DNA of 32,300 nt from assembly GCA_963578805.1 (NCBI GenBank), contig CAUZDY010000033.1, positions 1 to 32,300 of the forward strand, in the 5' to 3' direction. Each line of letters begins with the position of its first letter. The first letter of the stretch is position 1. The notes beneath the pieces are model-generated. The model saw only the letters and a program-made list of their open reading frames with translations. It searched no databases and was not told the DNA's origin. The position numbers were made by a program, and so were the translations under genes. Shown here one piece after another: positions 7,584 through 16,468 of this stretch. The DNA comes from CAUZIB01 sp963578805 (GTDB lineage: Bacteria; Acidobacteriota; Vicinamibacteria; Vicinamibacterales; UBA8438).

Positions 7584-8273
7584 ATGGGTGGACGTCTTCA
7601 TGCCAGTACGAATCGCACACCGGTAGGTCGGGTCCTGCGGACACTCGGCCCAACCATCGGCCGGATGGAGCTCCCTGCCATCGAAAAAATTGGTGGCGAT
7701 CAGCGAGCTGATCCGTTTCACGTACTGATTGCGACGATGTTGTCAGCCCAGACCAAGGACGCAGTTACGTTCGATGCCTCCACTCGCCTGTTTGCACGTG
7801 CCGCGACGCCTCATACTATGCTGCGGCTGAAGGTCTCGGATGTCGAACGACTGATCTATCCCGTCAGTTTCTACAGGAACAAAGCCCGACACGTGAAGGA
7901 GACTTGCCGCCAGCTAATTGCAAAGTTTGACGGACGGGTTCCCACTACAATGGATAAGTTGTTGACGCTGCCTGGCGTTGGTCGAAAGACTGCCAATCTG
8001 GTCTTGATCGTAGCGCTTAGAAGCACCGCGAACATATGTGTCGACACCCATGTTCACCGGATCTCGAATCGGTTAGGCTGGGTCCGTACGAAGACGCCGG
8101 AGCAGACGGAATCGGCACTGTATGATGTCGTGCCACGTCGCTGGTGGGCATTGATCAATCTCTATCTCGTGACGTGGGGACAGAACGTCTGTCGCCCCGT
8201 CTATCCGGTGTGTGGACGGTGTGCGATCGCAACTCTGTGCCCGAGAATCGGCGTTAGCCGCGTCGGGCGTTGA
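7584..8273 (+). CDS. nth: Endonuclease III (DNA glycosylase/AP lyase)
   Basis: 229 residues. This is a base-excision repair enzyme that removes oxidised pyrimidines and cleaves the abasic site. The HhH-GPD hallmarks are complete: LSAQTKD near 53-59, the hairpin LPGVGRKTAN with catalytic Lys135, catalytic Asp154 in VDTHVHR, and a C-terminal [4Fe-4S] loop with Cys203, 210, 213 and 219 in C-x6-C-x2-C-x5-C spacing. ATG 7584 is the first in-frame ATG after the BMC-P 3 stop; a second Met at residue 28 (MELPAI) could also serve. It follows the shell genes by 31 nt, probably without functional connection. Confidence 0.95.
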   Translation: MGGRLHASTNRTPVGRVLRTLGPTIGRMELPAIEKIGGDQRADPFHVLIATMLSAQTKDAVTFDASTRLFARAATPHTMLRLKVSDVERLIYPVSFYRNKARHVKETCRQLIAKFDGRVPTTMDKLLTLPGVGRKTANLVLIVALRSTANICVDTHVHRISNRLGWVRTKTPEQTESALYDVVPRRWWALINLYLVTWGQNVCRPVYPVCGRCAIATLCPRIGVSRVGR

Positions 8274-8606
8274 GCGAACAGTCTGCTATTTGATGCCGCA
8301 CCACGGTCAGTTGCGTAGCAGCGTCGATGTCGATTCTGTCGCGCGGCTAACGGCCCCTTTGACTTTATAAATATCGTTCGGATCCGAAATTGCTTACCAA
8401 GTCACGGGTGTCGTCGGATTCTTCTATCCTGGAGATTGCCAAAATACTGGGATAGTTTAGCGAGGCCGTGAGATTGGGCGGCAGGGGTTTAATCGTTATC
8501 CACCCTGTTGTTGGCTGAAGAGGAGTCGCGAGCTCATGCTCCACCTTAACTTCGCCTCAAGGTCGTCCCCCGTTAGAATGTTCCTTTCGGATCGTGTGAG
8601 TCGACG
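8274..8606. other. 333-nt intergenic region between nth and queE
   Basis: No credible gene is visible; the longest small frame, from 8536, has no ribosome binding site or recognisable product. An exact 11-nt inverted repeat pairs CGTTAGCCGCG (8252-8262, at the 3' end of nth) with CGCGGCTAACG (8342-8352), with a 79-nt spacer. An AT-rich patch (about 8358-8375) directly follows the right arm and may be part of a promoter for queE-queC, but I cannot place convincing -35 and -10 boxes. I looked for a preQ1 aptamer and did not recognise one. Confidence 0.4.
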
Positions 8607-9248
8607 ATGCTGACTGTCAACGAGATCTTCTTCTCCATCCAGGGAGAATCGAGCCATGCTGGGCGTCCGTGCGTCTTTGTTCGGTTAACCGGATGTGACC
8701 TGCGTTGTGCCTGGTGCGACACCTCTTACGCGTTCGACTCGGGGCAGGGGCAGCCGGTAGAGGCGGTGGTGACGGCCGTCGACGCCTATGGATGCTCCCT
8801 TGTTGAGATTACTGGAGGTGAGCCCCTGCTTCAACGAGACGTGTATTCACTGATGGAGACGTTGCTGGCTTCAGGTAAGACGGTGCTTTTGGAGACCGGT
8901 GGTCATATCGACATCTCGAACGTGCCGCACGACGTCGTGAAAGTGGTCGACGTCAAATGTCCTGGCAGCGGCGAGGTTAAACACAACGACCTTGCCAATC
9001 TGGATCGGCTGGCCAAACACGACGAGGTGAAGTTCGTCATCCGTGACCGATCGGACTACGAGTTTGCTCGCGCTCTCGTTCATAAATACGGGCTTGAAAA
9101 TTGTTGTGCAGCCGTGCTTTTTTCCCCGGTGCACCGCGTACTCGACCCCGATCGGTTGTCTGAGTGGACCCTCGCTGACCGTCTGCCGGTACGTATTCAG
9201 GTGCAGCTCCACAAGTATCTGTGGGGTGACGAAGCCAGGGGTGTCTGA
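8607..9248 (+). CDS. queE: 7-carboxy-7-deazaguanine synthase (radical SAM)
   Basis: 213 residues. This enzyme converts 6-carboxy-tetrahydropterin to 7-carboxy-7-deazaguanine, the second committed step to preQ0 and queuosine. Signatures are the N-terminal MLTVNEIFFSIQGES, the radical SAM cluster C-x3-C-x2-C (Cys30, 34, 37) and the SAM-binding ITGGEPL at 68-74. It is directly followed by queC, which uses its product. queD and queF are not in the window. The start at ATG 8607 fits the family N-terminus. Confidence 0.96.
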   Translation: MLTVNEIFFSIQGESSHAGRPCVFVRLTGCDLRCAWCDTSYAFDSGQGQPVEAVVTAVDAYGCSLVEITGGEPLLQRDVYSLMETLLASGKTVLLETGGHIDISNVPHDVVKVVDVKCPGSGEVKHNDLANLDRLAKHDEVKFVIRDRSDYEFARALVHKYGLENCCAAVLFSPVHRVLDPDRLSEWTLADRLPVRIQVQLHKYLWGDEARGV

Positions 9249-9252
9249 CGCT

Positions 9253-9921
9253 GTGAAGGCGGTTGTGCTTCTCAGCGGTGGGCTCGACTCATTTACAGCA
9301 GCGGCGGTGGCACGACAGGACGGCTTTAGACTCTACGCGTTGACCGTACATTACGGTCAGCAGCATTTACAGGAGATCGAAGCGGCACGGCGGGTCGGTC
9401 GTGCGCTGGGGGTTGTCGACCACGTGGAGCTGGCGGTTGATCTTGGCGTAATCGGCGGGTCCGCGCTGACTACGGAACTGGCGATTCCGAAAGATAGGTC
9501 GCTCGACGAGGACACGATACCCGTTACGTACGTGCCGGCGCGGAACACCGTACTGTTGGCCCTTGCGCTGGGATGGGCTGAGGTCCTCGGTGCACAGGAT
9601 CTCGTCATCGGAGTGAACGCGCTTGATTATTCCGGGTACCCCGACTGTCGACCCGCGTATATTGCAGCGTTCGAACGACTTGCCGCGCTGGCCACCAAGG
9701 CCGGGATCGAGGGTTCGGCGGTTCGGGTGCATACACCGTTGATCGAGTGGAGCAAGGCCCAGATCATCCGCCGGGGGATCGAGCTCGGTCTCGACTACGG
9801 CCTGACGCACAGCTGCTATGACCCCGAGGAGGAGGGGCGGCCCTGTGGCCACTGTGACAGCTGTCGACTCCGCGCTCGGGGATTCGCAGAGGCAGGTGTC
9901 CCCGATCCTCTTCTTAACTGA
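9253..9921 (+). CDS. queC: 7-cyano-7-deazaguanine (preQ0) synthase
   Basis: 222 residues. This ATP-dependent amidoligase turns 7-carboxy-7-deazaguanine and ammonia into preQ0. The PP-loop SGGLDS is at 8-13. The Zn-binding cysteines sit near the C-terminus in the pattern C-x9-C-x2-C-x2-C (CYDPEEEGRPCGHCDSC). GTG 9253 gives the canonical MKAVVLLSGGLDS and has AGGGG 11 nt upstream; GTG 9241, which overlaps the queE stop, is the alternative. Either way the gene is coupled to queE. The stop is 26 nt from the convergent carboxypeptidase gene and no clear terminator separates them. Confidence 0.96.
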   Translation: MKAVVLLSGGLDSFTAAAVARQDGFRLYALTVHYGQQHLQEIEAARRVGRALGVVDHVELAVDLGVIGGSALTTELAIPKDRSLDEDTIPVTYVPARNTVLLALALGWAEVLGAQDLVIGVNALDYSGYPDCRPAYIAAFERLAALATKAGIEGSAVRVHTPLIEWSKAQIIRRGIELGLDYGLTHSCYDPEEEGRPCGHCDSCRLRARGFAEAGVPDPLLN

Positions 9922-9947
9922 GGCCTCGGCGGCGTGTTGCTACCCAA

Positions 9948-11498
9948 TCAACGGGTGAAGCTTGCGAGCTGCTCGACCGCCCGGTCGATGATGCGGTTGA
10001 TGTCGTTGGAACCGGCGCGGTAATTGTTGGCCATAATGGCGAAGACGAGCGTCTCGCCATCCTCCGTGTCGACCAGCCCGGCGAGGGTGCTGACGTTGGA
10101 CATCGTTCCCGTCTTTGCACGCGCGTTTCCTGCTGCAGCCGTTCCACCCATCCGAGCAGCAAGCGTACCGTCGCGTCCGGCAACCGGCAGCGTCGCTTCG
10201 AATACGGCCGACTGATTGTCGGACCGCATCTGCTCCAGCACCGCGACGAGCGCCGCCGGCGTCAGGTGGTTGTAACGAGAGAGACCGGAACCATCGGCAA
10301 TGATGAATTGGTTGCTGCCGATCGCCCAGGCACTGAGCAAGGTGCCGATGGTGTTCCGGCTGGCCTCCACGGTGCCGGCACCGGTCTGGGAGCCGAGAGT
10401 TCGAAAGATTGTTTCGGCAAAGAGATTTTGGCTCCGTTTCATCATGTCGATGGCCAATTCGGATAGTGGTGGCGACAAGTGACGACTCAAGACATACCCT
10501 GTTTCCCTGGGTTCCGTCGCCGTGCCAAGGTCCACGTCATCGATATCGATAGCGTCTCCGTCCACTTCGATTCCTTCTCGTATGAGAGTCTGACGAAGTG
10601 TCCGAAGAAAGAACAACGTTGGGTCGTCGACTGACACCTGCCGTCGTAAGGGGTCAGAGCCAAGCGGAATCGAGCCGCGTAATTCGAGTGTCGATTGGCC
10701 CGGTAGGCGTAAGAGGCGAAGGACCACATCGCTGTCAGTGGGTCCGGTTACCACGTAGCTGACCAGGTCGAGACCACTCTCTGGTTGCTCGATTCTCGCT
10801 ATAGCCGGCCTCTGTGCCGCAGTACTAGGCTCAATGATCAGATCGGCAACATTCTCATGAAACGTCAGTGCACCGCTGGGCGCGGCGAAGCCGAACGCAA
10901 GGTCATTCCAGGTCCACCCGTCACCCAAACGACTGCCTGGCCAAGTTGCCCCGTCGTCAATCGCGCGGTCGTCGCCCACGACGCGGCCAGAAATGCGGCG
11001 AATACCGGCAGCCTTGATGGTCTTGGCCCACTCAGTGAAAAGATCCACTGGATTGCAATCAGCCGACATTCCGCGGCCGCCGATGGTTGGGTCTCCCGTA
11101 CCTTTCACTACAAGATCGCCATCAAGCACGCCGTCGTTGACCGACCCGTCGGCGAGTAGCTGAGTCTCGAACCGGAAGTCCCAACCGAGACTCGAGGCAG
11201 CAGCCGCCAATGTTACGAGCTTGGTCGTCGACGCCGGGATCAGCAACGTGCGGTGGTTCAGACTGTAGAGCGTTTCGTCGCGGTCGGGTGAGCGGACCTG
11301 CACGCCCCAAATCGCCGCAGGTGCCGAGGCGTCACTGAAGAGTCGAGCTAGATTTCGCTGTAGACGGAGTACCGCCCGGTTCGAGGTGGGATTCGTCGGT
11401 GCCGCGGCGGGAGAGCTGGCGGGGGGCGGTGGCGTGTGTACGACACAGCCTGCCATCGCCACGACCGCCCCGAGGATGGTTACACGGACGAGTGTCAA
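9948..11498 (-). CDS. dacB: S13 D-Ala-D-Ala carboxypeptidase/endopeptidase (PBP4 type), probable lipoprotein
   Basis: 516 residues. It trims or cleaves peptidoglycan peptides in the periplasm. All three serine-PBP motifs are present: SxxK (Ser90-Lys93, in PASTTK), SQN (356-358) and KTG (462-464), with the large S13 insert between the first two. I place the start at TTG 11498: it has a strong GAGGAGG five bases upstream, yields a short signal sequence ending in the lipobox-like AMAGC (Cys18), and avoids overlap with the upstream gene. An ATG at 11597 would overlap that gene. It is the last gene of the GldAFG-DUF4340 operon, linking that transporter to envelope remodelling. Confidence 0.92.
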   Translation of the reverse strand: MTLVRVTILGAVVAMAGCVVHTPPPPASSPAAAPTNPTSNRAVLRLQRNLARLFSDASAPAAIWGVQVRSPDRDETLYSLNHRTLLIPASTTKLVTLAAAASSLGWDFRFETQLLADGSVNDGVLDGDLVVKGTGDPTIGGRGMSADCNPVDLFTEWAKTIKAAGIRRISGRVVGDDRAIDDGATWPGSRLGDGWTWNDLAFGFAAPSGALTFHENVADLIIEPSTAAQRPAIARIEQPESGLDLVSYVVTGPTDSDVVLRLLRLPGQSTLELRGSIPLGSDPLRRQVSVDDPTLFFLRTLRQTLIREGIEVDGDAIDIDDVDLGTATEPRETGYVLSRHLSPPLSELAIDMMKRSQNLFAETIFRTLGSQTGAGTVEASRNTIGTLLSAWAIGSNQFIIADGSGLSRYNHLTPAALVAVLEQMRSDNQSAVFEATLPVAGRDGTLAARMGGTAAAGNARAKTGTMSNVSTLAGLVDTEDGETLVFAIMANNYRAGSNDINRIIDRAVEQLASFTR

Positions 11499-11550
11499 AT
11501 GGGCCTCCTCGGCTGGCCGCCTCGTCTTTCTCGTCTCTCGAAGCGGGGGC

Positions 11551-12945
11551 TCAAGGCTCGGCGCGTTGGACCGCCGCCAGTGCCTCGAGTACATCATCCA
11601 CGGCCCTTGTGTCTAGCACCGCGGCGCCCGGCTCATTGCCGTGAACGCCGTATGTCGCGTCTCCGGATTGCCACAATGTGACCCGTTCTTTATCGTCGCT
11701 GTCCGGGGTTCCGTCGGTATTAAACCTCACCCGGAACGCAGCGAGCGCGGTCGTCTCGTCGAGTCCACGCTCGGCACGTGATTCGACAAACGACTCTGCG
11801 CGGAGGTTGGAGAGCTTGGCTAGAAGATCATCGATCTGATCCCGGTCGACATCTCCTGACTCGGGTGACACCCTGGTCCAGGACGGTTCTGATACCTCAG
11901 CTTCCGATCCCGCCTTTTCAAACGCAGCCGTTTCGTCCGAGTGTTCGATCTCCAACCAGGAGGCGTTGAACGGACGAAAATCAAACAAATTCTTGTCGCG
12001 GTACTCGTCTGCCGATCGTTCGAGGTCGGTCACGAGGGAGGATTCGACCGTGAAGACGACCGACCGCGAGGCGTCCCTGGCGTACGACGTACCATCCGGC
12101 GCCTCGCTACCCACCAGGAGTGTTGCGCTCGCGCTGCCGAACTGGATCGTTGCCGTCAGTCGTGGTGTAGTCAGGCCATACTCCGAAAAAACCTCCTCTT
12201 CTGTCTTGGTGTCAGATGGGCCCTCAACGGCCACCGAACGCATCTGTCCGGCGCTTAACCGTCCGACAATTCCCTCGGCGGTGCTGAAATCTGCTCGGAC
12301 ATCCCACGGCTCCTGTAGGCGCCATTCACTCGCGTTCTTGGCGAGATGAATTGATGTGCTATCCGACTCGATCTCGAACTGATCGACATCAAATGTATCG
12401 AACCCTAGGATCGCCTTATCGCGCAGATCGAATGTTGATTTACCGAACGTCGTATCCAGGTTCGATGCAATAAGCACGATGCGGCCGCTATCGGCTAGCG
12501 TGGCGTACCGTTCACCGCCTGTCGGGGTCGCGTCACCAACGAGGAATCGCTGCTCCTGTGAATCCTCCGACAGGACGAAACCGATCTCCACCACCGGCTC
12601 GTTGAGCCCAAAAGGTGCGAGGTCGACAGCCGCGTCGTCGATGACACGGCGAATTTCGAGCGACGCGAGCGCTGACGTGATCGACGAGATCTGTGTGTCA
12701 TCAGCCGCCGCTGTAACAGGCGAGGTCAGCTGCCAGGCATCGCCGTCGTCCGTTCGCGTGAGCACTGTTTCCGTATCGCCGACGCCGATTGACAGCCGGC
12801 TGAACTCCTCGGCGGTCGTGTCGAGTAGCGATTCGTTGGGAGGAATCGCCGAGGCCGGGGGACGCTCGAGCTCGATCAGGTACACATATGTCCCAAGTGC
12901 TACGAAAACGACGAGCAGAATTAAAGTGGATCGTGTGCCTCGCAT
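11551..12945 (-). CDS. DUF4340 membrane-anchored protein
   Basis: 464 residues. An N-terminal membrane anchor (about 8-24) is followed by a long extracytoplasmic region made of repeated DUF4340-type units, each with a beta-strand pattern ending in phrases such as LNEPVVEIGF and YGLTTPRLTATIQFG, followed by a strand like FLVGDATP or LLVGSEAP. The function of DUF4340 is not established; it is regularly encoded next to GldG-type ABC auxiliary proteins, as here, where only 3 nt separate the two genes. The protein is acidic. No catalytic motif is evident. Confidence 0.88.
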   Translation of the reverse strand: MRGTRSTLILLVVFVALGTYVYLIELERPPASAIPPNESLLDTTAEEFSRLSIGVGDTETVLTRTDDGDAWQLTSPVTAAADDTQISSITSALASLEIRRVIDDAAVDLAPFGLNEPVVEIGFVLSEDSQEQRFLVGDATPTGGERYATLADSGRIVLIASNLDTTFGKSTFDLRDKAILGFDTFDVDQFEIESDSTSIHLAKNASEWRLQEPWDVRADFSTAEGIVGRLSAGQMRSVAVEGPSDTKTEEEVFSEYGLTTPRLTATIQFGSASATLLVGSEAPDGTSYARDASRSVVFTVESSLVTDLERSADEYRDKNLFDFRPFNASWLEIEHSDETAAFEKAGSEAEVSEPSWTRVSPESGDVDRDQIDDLLAKLSNLRAESFVESRAERGLDETTALAAFRVRFNTDGTPDSDDKERVTLWQSGDATYGVHGNEPGAAVLDTRAVDDVLEALAAVQRAEP

Positions 12946-12948
12946 CAG

Positions 12949-14571
12949 CTACCGTCTCCGCCACCAGGTAAACAGACCGGCTCCGATGACCGCGGCCGGA
13001 ATCATGAGGAGCGACAGCCATGTGATCCGTAACTGCTGGTCGGCTGTGAGCGTGATCCGTCGGTCTTCAGGTTGTTTCGGTCGAACTGAGATCAGGTTCT
13101 CCTGCTGAGCTAGCCAGTTGAGGGTGTTGAGGGCGAGGTCACGGTTCCCCTGGATACCCAGCGATCCGTTCGCAGCGAAATCTGAATCGCCGATGACCGC
13201 GACGCGAGCCTCTGGGGTGGGTAGATCAGCATCTTCTTCTTCAGCGTCGTCTGCTGCCGGATCGGCCGACGTCGTATCCTCGCCTACAGACTCTGGTGTG
13301 TCTGGCCGTTCGACCGTTACCGCGACCGCGGCGCCGATCGAGATTGGTCCTGGGATGTCGTCCTCATCCATCTGGACTTCGCCGGCCGCAAGCTCTGTCA
13401 GGTCGATTTCGGCCCAGCTTCGTGCTGACGTCTCGATAAATGTTTGAGCTACTCGCTCACCTACGCCGTTTGAGCTCGGACTCACCGAGCGAGCCAACGG
13501 GAATGCGGTGAGTAGCGCGAAGTCCTCCGTAATCGGATGGACGGGATACGTGGCCGCGACGGGAACGGTCGCGTCGGTCCCAAGCAGCTGTCCGACACCA
13601 CTCACGTCGACCACGACATCGCTGCTTAGTTCAATGCCCCATTCCGCGATGAACGAAATCAGATTGGGTTGGGGTGTGGCGACTGGATCATCAGCCGGGT
13701 CAATCAAGAACAGGGCTTTTCCACCTTGTTCGAGATAGTCACGGAGGGCATCGATTTCGCCGGGCAAGTAGTCAGTGGTGGGCCCAGCCACGACGACCAC
13801 GGACGCCGCCGAGGGTACCTCACCGGTCTGAGCGAGCACGACGGTATCGACGATGAGGTTGTCGCGCTGGAGTGCCTCTGCTAGTCCCCCGTAATCATCA
13901 CGCTCATTACCGCTGGGCGTTCGTTCATCATGCCCCTGGACGAAGTACACTCGCAGCTCCTCACCTTCGATGACTTTGATAAGGGCGTTGGTCAGTGCCT
14001 GCTCTTCATCCGAGACGACCCGTTCGATCCGATCCTCGTACTCGAAGATCACTGTGCCATAGGATTGCACGTCATATTGTCTGGCCCTGAGTGGTTCCTT
14101 GTCGACGTCCACGAATTCCAGCGATACCTGAGACGACCGATACTCATACTCAGCCAGTCGATCTCGATAAGCCGGGAACTCCACATCTCGACCGAACACG
14201 ATCACTTGGATCGGTGCCTCGAGCGACTCCAAGATCTGGACGGTTTGATCTGACAGCGAGTACTGACCGCCTGCCGTCAGATCCCAGCGCCAGTTCTGGC
14301 GGAGCAGAACAAAGTTGATCGCCACGAGAATCCCGAGGACAAGCACGACGCTCGACGTGGCTAGAGCTCCGTATCGTGTTTGGCGCCGACTGAGCGACCC
14401 GACGATGTCACGCCACTGGGTGAGCGCGTACAGCCCGATGACGACAATGCCCGCCACGGACGACCACCACCATACCTCCTGCTGGGCCGGCATCGTGAAC
14501 CGGACGATCAAGGCTCCCACTACCAGCGCAATGCCAACCCAACCAAGCAATCCAGACAATTTTTCAGACAC
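12949..14571 (-). CDS. GldG-type ABC transporter auxiliary protein
   Basis: 540 residues. Three N-terminal hydrophobic segments (about 9-26, 33-50 and 70-92) precede a large extracytoplasmic ABC_transp_aux domain and a final membrane helix (about 513-535) ending in WWRRR. Hallmarks of the family include NWRWDLTAGGQYSLSDQT after the third helix, VYFVQGHDE, and VVVAGPTTDYLPGEIDAL. An acidic Asp/Glu-rich insert of about 30 residues lies near 425-455. GldG works with GldF and GldA in Bacteroidetes gliding; in other phyla the same trio is widespread with unknown substrate. The start is GTG 14571. Confidence 0.9.
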   Translation of the reverse strand: MSEKLSGLLGWVGIALVVGALIVRFTMPAQQEVWWWSSVAGIVVIGLYALTQWRDIVGSLSRRQTRYGALATSSVVLVLGILVAINFVLLRQNWRWDLTAGGQYSLSDQTVQILESLEAPIQVIVFGRDVEFPAYRDRLAEYEYRSSQVSLEFVDVDKEPLRARQYDVQSYGTVIFEYEDRIERVVSDEEQALTNALIKVIEGEELRVYFVQGHDERTPSGNERDDYGGLAEALQRDNLIVDTVVLAQTGEVPSAASVVVVAGPTTDYLPGEIDALRDYLEQGGKALFLIDPADDPVATPQPNLISFIAEWGIELSSDVVVDVSGVGQLLGTDATVPVAATYPVHPITEDFALLTAFPLARSVSPSSNGVGERVAQTFIETSARSWAEIDLTELAAGEVQMDEDDIPGPISIGAAVAVTVERPDTPESVGEDTTSADPAADDAEEEDADLPTPEARVAVIGDSDFAANGSLGIQGNRDLALNTLNWLAQQENLISVRPKQPEDRRITLTADQQLRITWLSLLMIPAAVIGAGLFTWWRRR

Positions 14572-14577
14572 TGAGTG

Positions 14578-15348
14578 TTACCCTCTCCAGCGTTCACTGT
14601 CGACGGATTTAGCGGTTAGAAACAGTCCGAAGGAAATAAAGCTGAGGTAGTACGTCAAGTGGCTCGTATCGATGACCCCCTTTGAGAAGTCGTCGAAATG
14701 GTCGAGCACCGATAGGTAGGCGAGAACCTGGCTGGTTGTTGACCCGCCGCTTGGATCACCCAGCCAGCTAATCACCCAGAACAGTAAGAGCACTGCGAAC
14801 GTCACCATGCCTGCTACAACCTGGTTCTTGGTTGTACTCGAGATCAGCAGGCCGATCGAAATGAACGATGCGCCCATAAGAAACAGGCCCAAATAGCCGC
14901 TGAGGATCGGTGCCAGCTCGGGCTCGCCATACCAGAACAGAAAGGAGATATGGATACCCGTGACGGCGAGCATCAAGATAAAGAGAGAGAGGGCGCCGCA
15001 AAACTTGCCGAGGATAATTTGGAAGTCAGTCAACGGTGATGAGAGGAGTAACTCAATCGTCCCCGAACGTTTCTCTTCGGCGTACGACCGCATGGTGATC
15101 ATGGGAAGTACGAACAGCATGATTACGCCCGTGTTACCAAGCAGCGGCCGAATCATGTACTCGTTAATGTTGATGGGCGGCGCGCCCGCCATCATGCCGG
15201 CCTGCAGACTGATGCGAAGCAGAAAGCTCAGCGAGCTTACGAAGAAGACTCCGAACAGGACGGCAAACAAGCCGATCACGACGTAGGCGATCGGTGACAC
15301 AAAGTACGAGCGAAGCTCCTTTTGGGCAATAGCAAGGATGTTACTCAT
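14578..15348 (-). CDS. ABC-2 type permease (GldF-like)
   Basis: 256 residues, about six membrane helices. The N-terminus MSNILAIAQKELRSYFVSP and the MRSYAEEKRSGTIELLLSSP segment after helix 2 are typical of ABC-2 permeases of the GldF/NosY group, the latter being the cytoplasmic coupling region that contacts the ATPase. The start overlaps the ATPase stop by 8 nt, and the GldG-like gene starts 6 nt after its stop, so the three proteins probably form one complex in the inner membrane. The transported substrate cannot be read from sequence. Confidence 0.92.
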   Translation of the reverse strand: MSNILAIAQKELRSYFVSPIAYVVIGLFAVLFGVFFVSSLSFLLRISLQAGMMAGAPPININEYMIRPLLGNTGVIMLFVLPMITMRSYAEEKRSGTIELLLSSPLTDFQIILGKFCGALSLFILMLAVTGIHISFLFWYGEPELAPILSGYLGLFLMGASFISIGLLISSTTKNQVVAGMVTFAVLLLFWVISWLGDPSGGSTTSQVLAYLSVLDHFDDFSKGVIDTSHLTYYLSFISFGLFLTAKSVDSERWRG

Positions 15349-16357
15349 CGGCTACCTCCGGGGACGTCTCTATCCCTCTGTTCCCCTCAGGTCCTGTCAC
15401 GGCTGTCTCGTTCGCCGCTACCACTTCGTCCTGGGTGGTGAGCTCGAGGAAGATATCTTCCAGACTCATCTTCAGTCGGCGCAGCTCAAGCAGACCCCAA
15501 CCATTTGAGACAATCGCGTTAGCCAGATGCCGTCGGACATCATCACCCTGCGCGACCTGAACGTCGACGACGCTGGCGCCGTTGCTTTCTGGGTTAACCG
15601 ACACGCTGACGACTCCATCAAGTTGCTCGAGAGCCAGGCTAGGGTCGTCCCCGAGTGTGTCGATCTCTAGGCGAATCGTCTCTGAACCTCCGAGACGTTT
15701 AGTCAGATTTTCGGGCGTGTCAACAGCTACAACATGTCCTTTGTTGATGATGACGACCTGCGCGCAGGTTTGCGCAACCTCTGGCAGGATGTGCGTGCTG
15801 AGAATGATGGTGTGATCACCAGCCAAGTCTTTGATGAGTTCGCGCGTCTCAATGATCTGTTTCGGGTCGAGGCCAGCAGTCGGCTCGTCAAGAATTAGCA
15901 CTTCGGGATTGTGCAAGATGGCCTGTGCCAGTCCGACTCGTTGCCGATACCCTTTTGACAGCTTGCCGCAGTGTCTGTCGGCTACATCGGTAATACTGGT
16001 CCGCCTCATCGCGAAGTCGATCCGGCTGGCACGGTCTGAGGCCCTCACTCCGCTGATACGCGAGGCAAACGTCAAATACTCTCGTATCGTCATATCGGGG
16101 TACAGCGGGGGAGTCTCAGGCAGGTACCCCGTGCGGCGCTTGGCTTCGACCGGCTCGTCGAAGACATCGAAGCCCGCGATCAGAGCTCGTCCCTCGGTTG
16201 GCGGGATACACCCGGTCAGGACGCGCATCGTTGTGGTCTTACCCGCTCCGTTGGGTCCGAGAAAGCCCAGAATTTCCCCGGGTTCGACTCGAAAGCTGAC
16301 GTCGTTGACTGCCGTAATCGGACCGTACCGTTTCGTGACGTTTTGAACCTCAATCAC
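15341..16357 (-). CDS. ABC transporter ATPase (GldA-like)
   Basis: 338 residues. The ATPase domain (1-220) has Walker A GPNGAGKT at 34-41, the signature LSKGYRQR at 133-140 and Walker B VLILDE at 153-158, followed by the D-loop Pro-Thr-Ala-Gly-Leu-Asp. The C-terminal 100 residues form the accessory domain seen in GldA and NatA-like proteins, ending LKMSLEDIFLELT, plus a short acidic tail. The start is GTG 16357 with GGAG upstream. As first gene of the operon (ATPase, permease, GldG-like, DUF4340, DacB) it energises the complex. Assignment to the GldA subgroup rests on the neighbours. Confidence 0.93.
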   Translation of the reverse strand: MIEVQNVTKRYGPITAVNDVSFRVEPGEILGFLGPNGAGKTTTMRVLTGCIPPTEGRALIAGFDVFDEPVEAKRRTGYLPETPPLYPDMTIREYLTFASRISGVRASDRASRIDFAMRRTSITDVADRHCGKLSKGYRQRVGLAQAILHNPEVLILDEPTAGLDPKQIIETRELIKDLAGDHTIILSTHILPEVAQTCAQVVIINKGHVVAVDTPENLTKRLGGSETIRLEIDTLGDDPSLALEQLDGVVSVSVNPESNGASVVDVQVAQGDDVRRHLANAIVSNGWGLLELRRLKMSLEDIFLELTTQDEVVAANETAVTGPEGNRGIETSPEVADE

Positions 16358-16468
16358 GAGGTGACTCCTTCAGTTGTCGTTGATGATGTGGGGCCATCCA
16401 GCCGTAAGCTACACTGGATAAGCGAATTACATCGGATGCTGCCAATATAAACGGACAGGGAAGTGCTG

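Noticed and set aside
8274..8606. A preQ1 riboswitch ahead of queE
   Set aside because: The region is in the right place, but I could not recognise the C-rich aptamer core or its A-rich tail.
8536..8632. A short frame from ATG 8536 running into queE
   Set aside because: No ribosome binding site and no recognisable product.
12479..13108. A 209-codon plus-strand frame opposite DUF4340 and the GldG-like gene
   Set aside because: Serine/arginine-rich composition with no domain; it spans the junction of two well-supported minus-strand genes and is a shadow frame.
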